Shown here: positions 57,135-64,000 of the stretch, in pieces | Layout of the letters: every line of letters begins with the position of its first letter | Position numbering within the stretch: the first letter of the stretch is position 1 | From: Chondrosia reniformis | Taxonomy: Eukaryota > Porifera > Demospongiae > Chondrillida > Chondrillidae | DNA length: 64,000 nt | NCBI GenBank assembly: GCA_947172415.1 | Contig: OX359190.1 | Span: forward strand, 4,154,001-4,218,000 | Reading direction: 5' to 3' | Program-made: the position numbers and the translations under genes | The notes under the pieces: generated by a model | Databases searched by the model: none | Seen by the model: only the letters and a program-made list of their open reading frames with translations | Told to the model about the DNA's origin: nothing

Positions 57135-60100
57135 ACCTACTAACTGCATGAGTAGATACAATATGAGTCACTTTCTCATACTGAGCTAGCTCGGAGGAGA
57201 GTACTATCTAGTGCACATTCACTTAAATACAACTAAAACAATTGGTGTAACTGCTAGCCAAGCATCAATAGATACAACATAAGCCATGTTCTTATACTGA
57301 GCTACCTTGGAGGAGAGTACTATGCAATTGACATTCACTTAAATACAATTAAAACAATTGGTGTAACTGCTAGCCGAGCATCAGTAGATACAACATGAGC
57401 CATGTTCTCACACTGAGCTAGCTTGGAGGAGAGTACTATCTAGTAGACATTCAATTAAATACATTTAAAACAATTGGTGTAACTGCTAGCTGAGAATCAC
57501 TAGATACAACATGAGCCACGTTCTCCTATTGAGCTAGCTCGGAGGAGATTATTATGCAATTGACATTCACTTAAATACAATTAAAACAATTGGTATAACT
57601 GCTAGCGGAGCATCAGTAGATACAACATGAGCCATGTTCTCATACTGAGCTAGATCGGAGGAGAGTATCAGTAGATACAAGATGAGCCATGTTTTCATAC
57701 TTAGCTAGCTTGGAGGAGAGTACTATATTGTAGACATTCAATTAAAGACAATTAAAACAATCGGTGTAACTGCTAGCCGAGCATCAGAAGATACATGATG
57801 AGCCATGTTCTCATACTGAGCTAGCTTGGAGGAGAGTACTATGCAGTAGATATTCATTTAAATACAATTAAAACATTTGGTGTAGCTGCTACCTGAGATT
57901 CAGTAGATACAACATGAGCCATGTTCTCATACTAAGATAGCTTGGAGGAGAGTACTATGCAGCAGACATTCACTTAAATTCAATTAAAACAATTGGTGTA
58001 ACTGCTAGCCGAGCATCAGTAGATACAACATGAGTCATGTTCTCCTATTGAGCTAGCTCGGAGGAGATTACTATGCAATTGACATTCACTTAAATACAAT
58101 TGAAACAATTGGTGTAAACGCTAGCCGAACATCAGTAGATACAACATGAGCCTTGTTCTCATACTGAACTAGCTTGGAAGAGAGTACTATCTAGTAGACA
58201 TTCAATTAAATACAATTAAAACAATTGGTGTAAGTGCTAGCCGAGCATCAGTAGATACAACATGAGCCTTGTTCTCATACTGAACTAGCGTGGAAGAGAG
58301 TACTATCTAGTAGACATTCACTTAAATACAATTAAAACAATTGGTGTAACTGCTACCCGAGAATCAGTAGATACAGCATGAATCATTTTCTTATTCTGAG
58401 CTAGGTCGGAGGAAAGTACTATCTAGTAGACATTCAATTAAATACAATTAAAACAATTGGTATAACTGCTAGCGGAGCATCAGTAGATACAACATGAGCC
58501 ATGTTCTCATACTGAGCTAGATCGGAGGAGAGTATCAGTAGATACAAGATGAGCCATGTTTTCATACTTAGCTAGCTTGGAGGAGAGTACTATATTGTAG
58601 ACATTCAATTAAAGACAATTAAAACAATCGGTGTAACTGCTAGCCGAGCATCAGAAGATACATGATGAGCCATGTTCTCATACTGAGCTAGCTTGGAGGA
58701 GAGTACTATGCAGTAGATATTCATTTAAATACAATTAAAACATTTGGTGTAGCTGCTACCTGAGATTCAGTAGATACAACATGAGCCATGTTCTCATACT
58801 AAGATAGCTTGGAGGAGAGTACTATGCAGCAGACATTCACTTAAATTCAATTAAAACAATTGGTGTAACTGCTAGCCGAGCATCAGTAGATACAACATGA
58901 GTCATGTTCTCCTATTGAGCTAGCTCGGAGGAGATTACTATGCAATTGACATTCACTTAAATACAATTGAAACAATTGGTGTAAACGCTAGCCGAACATC
59001 AGTAGATACAACATGAGCCTTGTTCTCATACTGAACTAGCTTGGAAGAGAGTACTATCTAGTAGACATTCAATTAAATACAATTAAAACAATTGGTGTAA
59101 GTGCTAGCCGAGCATCAGTAGATACAACATGAGCCTTGTTCTCATACTGAACTAGCGTGGAAGAGAGTACTATCTAGTAGACATTCACTTAAATACAATT
59201 AAAACAATTGGTGTAACTGCTACCCGAGAATCAGTAGATACAGCATGAATCATTTTCTTATTCTGAGCTAGGTCGGAGGAAAGTACTATCTAGTAGACAT
59301 TCAATTAAATACAATTAAAACAATTGGTGTAACTTCTAGCCGAGCATCAGTAGATATAACATGAGCCATGTTCTCCTACTGAGATGGCTTGGAGGAGAGT
59401 ACTATGCAGTAGACATTCACTTAAATACAATTAAAACAATTGGTGTAAGTGCTATCCGAGCATCAGTAGATACAAGATGAGCCATGTTCTCATACTTAGC
59501 TAGCTTGGAGGAGAGTACTATGCAGTAGACATTCACTTAAATACAATTAAAACAATTGGTGTAACTGCTAGCCGAGCATCAGTAGATACAACATGAGTCA
59601 TGATCTCCTATTGAGCTAGCTCGGAGGAGATTACTATGCAATTGACATTCACTTAAATACAATTGAAACAATTGGTGTAAACGCTAGCCGAACATCAGTA
59701 GATACAACATGAGCCTTGTTCTCATACTGAACTAGCTTGGAAGAGAGTACTATCTAGTAGACATTCAATTAAATACAATTAAAACAATTGGTGTAAGTGC
59801 TAGCCGAGCATCAGTAGATACAACATGAGCCTTGTTCTCATACTGAACTAGCTTGGAAGAGAGTACTATCTAGTAGACATTCACTTAAATACAATTAAAA
59901 CAATTGGTGTAACTGCTACCCGAGAATCAGTAGATACAGCATGAATCATTTTCTTATTCTGAGCTAGGTCGGAGGAAAGTACTATCTAGTAGACATTCAA
60001 TTAAATACAATTAAAACAATTGGTGTAACTTCTAGCCGAGCATCAGTAGATATAACATGAGCCATGTTCTCCTACTGAGCTGGCTTGGAGGAGAGTACTA

Positions 60101-63095
60101 TGCAGTAGACATTCACTTAAATACAATTAAAACAATTGGTGTAAGTGCTATCCGAGCATCAGTAGATACAAGATGAGCCATGTTCTCATACTTAGCTAGC
60201 TTGGAGGAGAGTACTATGCAGTAGACATTCACTTAAATACAATTAAAACAATTGGTGTAAGTGCTATCCGAGCATCAGTAGATACAAGATGAGCCATGTT
60301 CTCATACTTAGCTAGCTTGGAGGAGAGTACTATATTGTAGACATTCAATTAAATACAATTAAAACAATTGGTGTAAATGCTAGCCGAGCATCAGAAGATA
60401 CATGATGAGCCATGTTCTCATACAGAGCTAGCTTGGAGGAGAGTACTATGCAGTAGATATTCACTTAAATACAATAAAACATTTGGTGTAGCTGTTAGCC
60501 GAGCATCAGTAGATATAGCATGAGTCATGTTCTTATAATGAGCTAGGTCGCAGGAGAGTACTATGCAGTAGATATTCACTTAAATACAACTAAATCAATT
60601 GTTGTAACTGCTAGTAGACATTTAATTTAATACAATTAAAACAATTGCTGTAACTGCTAGCCGAACATCAGTAGATACAGCATGAGCCATGTTCTCATAT
60701 TGAGCTAGCTTGGAGGAGATTACAATGCAATTGACATTCACTTAATTACAATTAAAACAATTGGTGTGACTGCTAGCCAAGCATCAGTACATACAACATG
60801 AGCCATGTTGTCATACTGAGCTAGCTTGGAGGAGAGTACTATGCAGTAGACATTCACTTAAATACAATTAAAACAATTGGTGTAAGTGCTATCCGAGCAT
60901 CAGTAGATACAAGATGAGCCATGTTTTCATACTTAGCTAGCTTGGAGGAGAGTACTATATTGTAGACATTCAATTAAAGACAATTAAAACAATCGGTGTA
61001 ACTGCTAGCCGAGCATCAGAAGATACATGATGAGCCATGTTCTCATACTGAGCTAGCTTGGAGGAGAGTACTATGCAGTAGATATTCATTTAAATACAAT
61101 TAAAACATTTGGTGTAGCTGCTACCTGAGATTCAGTAGATACAACATGAGCCATGTTCTCATACTAAGATAGCTTGGAGGAGAGTACTATGCAGCAGACA
61201 TTCACTTAAATTCAATTAAAACAATTGGTGTAACTACTAGCCGAGCATCAGTAGATACAACATGAGCCATGTTCTCACACTGAGCTAGCTCGGAGGAGAG
61301 TACTATCTAGTAGATTTTAAATTAAATACAATTAAAACAATTGGTGTAACTCCTAGCCGAGCATCAGTAGATACAATATGAGTCATTTTCTCCTACTGAG
61401 CTAGCTTGGAGGATAGTTCTATGCGTTAGACATTATCTTAAATACAACTAAAACAAATGGTGTAACTTCTAGCCGAGCATCAGTAGATACAACATGAGCC
61501 ATGTTCTCATACCGCGCTAGCTCGGAGGAAAGTACTATGAAGTAGACATTCACTTAAATACAATTAAAACAATTGGTGTAATTGCTAGCCGAGCATTAGT
61601 GGATACATCATGAGCCATGTTCTCATACCGACCTAGCATGCAGGAGATTACTATGCAGTAGAGATTCACTTAAATACAAGTAAAACAATTGGTGTAACTG
61701 CTATCCAAGCATCAGTAGATACAACATGAGCCATGTTGTCATACGGAGCTAGCTAGGAGGAGAGTACTATCTAGTAGACATTAAATTAAATACAATTGTA
61801 ATAATTGGTGTAACTGCTAGCCGAGGATCAGTAGATACATCATGAGCCATGGTCTCATACTGAGCTAGCTTGGAGGAGAGTACTATGCAGCAGACATTCA
61901 CTTAAATTCAATTAAAACAATTGGTGTAATTGCTAGCCGAGCATCAGTAGATACAACATGAGACATGTTCTCATACTTAGCTAGCTTGGAGGAGAGTACT
62001 ATCTAGTAGACATTCAATTAAAAACATTTAAAACAATTGGTGTAACTGCTAGCCGAGCATCAGTAGATACAACATGAGCCATGTTCTCATACCGAGCTAG
62101 CTCGGAGGAGAGTACTATCTAGTAGATTTTAAATTAAATACAATTAAAACAATTGGTGTAACTGCTGGCCCAGCATCAGAAGATACAACATGAGCCATGT
62201 TCTCATACTGAGCTAGCTAGGAGGAGAGGACTATGCAGTAGACATTCAATTAAATTAAATTTAAACAATTGGTGTAACTGCTAGCCGAGCATAAGTAGAT
62301 ACAACATAAGCCATGTTCTCATACTGATCTAGCTTGGATAAGAGTACTATATATGCAGTAGACATTCAATTAAATAAAATTTTAACAATTGGTGTAACTG
62401 CTGGCCCAGCATCAGTAGATACAACATGAGCCATGTTCTCATACTGAGCTAGCTTGGAGTAGAGTACTATGCAGTAGACATTCACTTAAATACAATTGAA
62501 ACGATTGCTGTAACTGCTAACCGAGCATCAGTAGATACAACATGAGCCTTGTTCTCATACTGAACTAGCTAGGAGGAGAGTCCTATCTAGTAGACATTAA
62601 ATTAAATATAATTCTAATAATTGGTGTAACTGCTAGCCGAGCATCAGTAGATACATCATGAGCCATGTTCTCATACTGAGCTATCTTGGATGAGAGTACT
62701 ATGCAGTAGACATTCACTTAAATACAATTAAAACGATTGGTGTAACATCTAACTGAGCATCAGTAGATACAACTTGAGCCATGTTCTCATACTGAACTAG
62801 CTAGGAGGAGAGTACTATGCAGTAGACATTCAATTAAATACAATTAAAACGATTGCTGTAACTGCTAACCGAGCATCAGTAGATACAACATGAGCCATGT
62901 TCTTACACTGACCTAGCTTGGAGGAGAGTACTTTGCAGTAGACATTCACTTAAATACAATTAAAACAATTGGTGTAACTGCTAACCGATAATCAGTAGAT
63001 ACAACATGAGCTATGTTGTCATACTGAGTTAGCTTGGAGGAGAGTACTATCTAGTAGACATTCAATTAAATACAATTAAAACTATTGGTGTAACT
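57135..63095. repeat. 116-bp satellite array with higher-order repeats
   Basis: About 50 head-to-tail units of roughly 116 bp. Each carries ctagccgagcatcagtagat, acaacatgagccatgttctc, gagctagcttggaggagagt, and cacttaaatacaattaaaac followed by aattggtgtaactg. Units are mostly 85-95 percent alike. A block starting at 57591 recurs at 58458 (period 867, including one shortened unit), and parts recur near 60880-61240, so multi-unit segments have been duplicated. No coding capacity. It lies between the minus-strand gene and a Penelope-like element. Confidence 0.97.
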
Positions 63096-63400
63096 TTGAA
63101 GATCTCTGTGTGGCTAGGTGTATTCATGCTTCAGAATCTGGAACTGCACTAGCCAAGGGATTGGGACAGATGTCGCTTGTCAATGATTACCAAACGTTTC
63201 CACCCAATCTCGGGTCTTCATCAGTGGTAGTGAGATTACAGGGCATGGTGACTTATATATCGGTAGGGGGAGGGGCAGGTGAGATGGCTGTGGGCGGGAA
63301 AATAATGGGCAGGAAGCTGGGAGTGTGGGTGGTCACGTGAGGTATATTTTATGCAGTAAGATAAAAACAAACAGTGCAGTAAGTAAGGAATAAATAGTGA
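63096..63400. other. Penelope-like leader with hammerhead-like core
   Basis: Sequence between the satellite and the RT frame. On the minus strand 63224-63196 reads CTGATGA, a short stem (ACCC with GGGT), then GAAAC, resembling a hammerhead core. A short 76-codon frame (63110-63340) has no recognisable content. Confidence 0.35.
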
Positions 63401-64000
63401 AAGTGTGTGACTGGATGGATGGATGAATCAGTCATCATTGCCCCAGCTGACAAGGGGAATGTGACAGTTGTAATGGAATGTAAAGACTATGATGGAAAGG
63501 TCAGGGCCCTGCTTGCTGATACGGACACGTACAAAAGACTAACAAGGGACCCTACATTGGCCCAGGAGAGGAAGATGAACGCTCTACTTCTGCCATTGAT
63601 GAGATCTGGGGCCATTTCTGAGCGGCTCTATCAACGGCTGAGGAGCTCTGCTGGAAAGGTTCCCCTCCTCTATGGACTTCCGAAGGTGCACAAGACAGGG
63701 ATCCCCCTCCGGCCAATAGTGTCATTCGTCAACTCCCCCACCTACGCTTTATCAAAGCACCTGGTCTCCATTCTGGCTCCATTGGTTGGTAAGTCCCAGT
63801 CACATGTTCGTAACTCAACAGAGTTTGCCTCTTTCATCACAGGACAGACCATACCCCAGGAGATGACTATGGTGTCCTTTGATGTAGTGTCACTTTTTAC
63901 CAAAGTGCCAACGGACCTAGCCATCAGGGTGGCGTGTCAACGCCTCGCTGAGGACCCATCACTACCAGAGCGGTCGGCATTATCACTTGATGAGGTTGTC
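63401..64000 (+). CDS. Penelope-like reverse transcriptase (partial, runs off window)
   Basis: Open without a stop from 63401 to the window end; the first ATG is 63419. It codes ESVIIAPADKGNVTVVMECK, VPLLYGLPKVHKTGIPLRPI, VSFVNSPTYALSKHLVSILA and MTMVSFDVVSLFTKVPTDLA, the N-terminal RT motifs of Penelope-like elements. The first catalytic Asp is in SFDVVSLF. The region upstream of RT (the SRGxNFAP part seen at 35340) is missing, so this copy is 5' truncated or starts here by rearrangement. The YxDD box and endonuclease would lie beyond 64000. Confidence 0.88.

Noticed and set aside
57135..63095. CRISPR-like appearance of regular repeats
   Set aside because: Units are contiguous with no unique spacers, diverge gradually, and the genome is eukaryotic; this is a satellite.

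Overview
The window looks like a stretch of an AT-rich animal nuclear genome, most likely a marine invertebrate such as a sponge or cnidarian-grade animal; the species cannot be fixed from the sequence. Evidence for this: GT-AG introns of roughly 85 to 700 bases, RTE-like, Penelope-like and Ty3/Gypsy retroelements, Rep/helicase/OTU Helitrons, a primer-binding site exactly complementary to animal tRNA-Phe, palindromic MITEs, and satellites. I see no bacterial-type operons, rRNA or tRNA genes, or CRISPR. Nearly all recognisable coding sequence belongs to mobile elements, and most of it is broken.

Layout. 1-2310: 31-bp minisatellite and AT-rich DNA. 2311-10005: Helitron 1 (+), with a 2A-like peptide, DUF6570, HUH/Y2 Rep, PIF1-type helicase and OTU, broken by three in-frame stops and two frameshifts. 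10250-11900: small palindromic elements and a fold-back MITE. 11940-16377 (-) and 16535-23131 (+): two divergent, multi-exon, partly decayed genes about 150 bases apart. The first is of the DUF7869-like family; the second is unrecognised and includes a possible ParB-like segment. 23380-25760: two MITEs, one mariner-like and one piggyBac-like. 28290-33320: RTE-like LINE copies and a WD40 scrap. 33650-35461: Penelope-like fragments. 36592-36824: 21-bp minisatellite. 37080-47458: Helitron 2 (+), lacking most of Rep, split by a near-complete Gypsy (41187-46923, -). 48578-49317: hairpin MITE. 49325-54812: Helitron 3 tail (-), split by a second Gypsy (50438-54366, -) that lacks the integrase core. 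54999-55725: hairpin MITE. 56075-56953: 3' exons of an unrecognised gene (-). 57135-63095: 116-bp satellite with higher-order structure. 63100-64000: Penelope-like reverse transcriptase running off the window.

How it fits together. Helitrons came first. Two unrelated Gypsy elements then landed in equivalent OTU-encoding parts of two Helitron copies. The LINE landed inside an inverted-repeat element, and MITEs sit in introns and at element edges. The most distinctive signals are a MITE family ending in a 240-base palindrome whose two arms co-vary between copies, a leucine-rich 2A peptide at the N terminus of a Helitron protein, and the divergent DUF7869-like / ParB-like gene pair.
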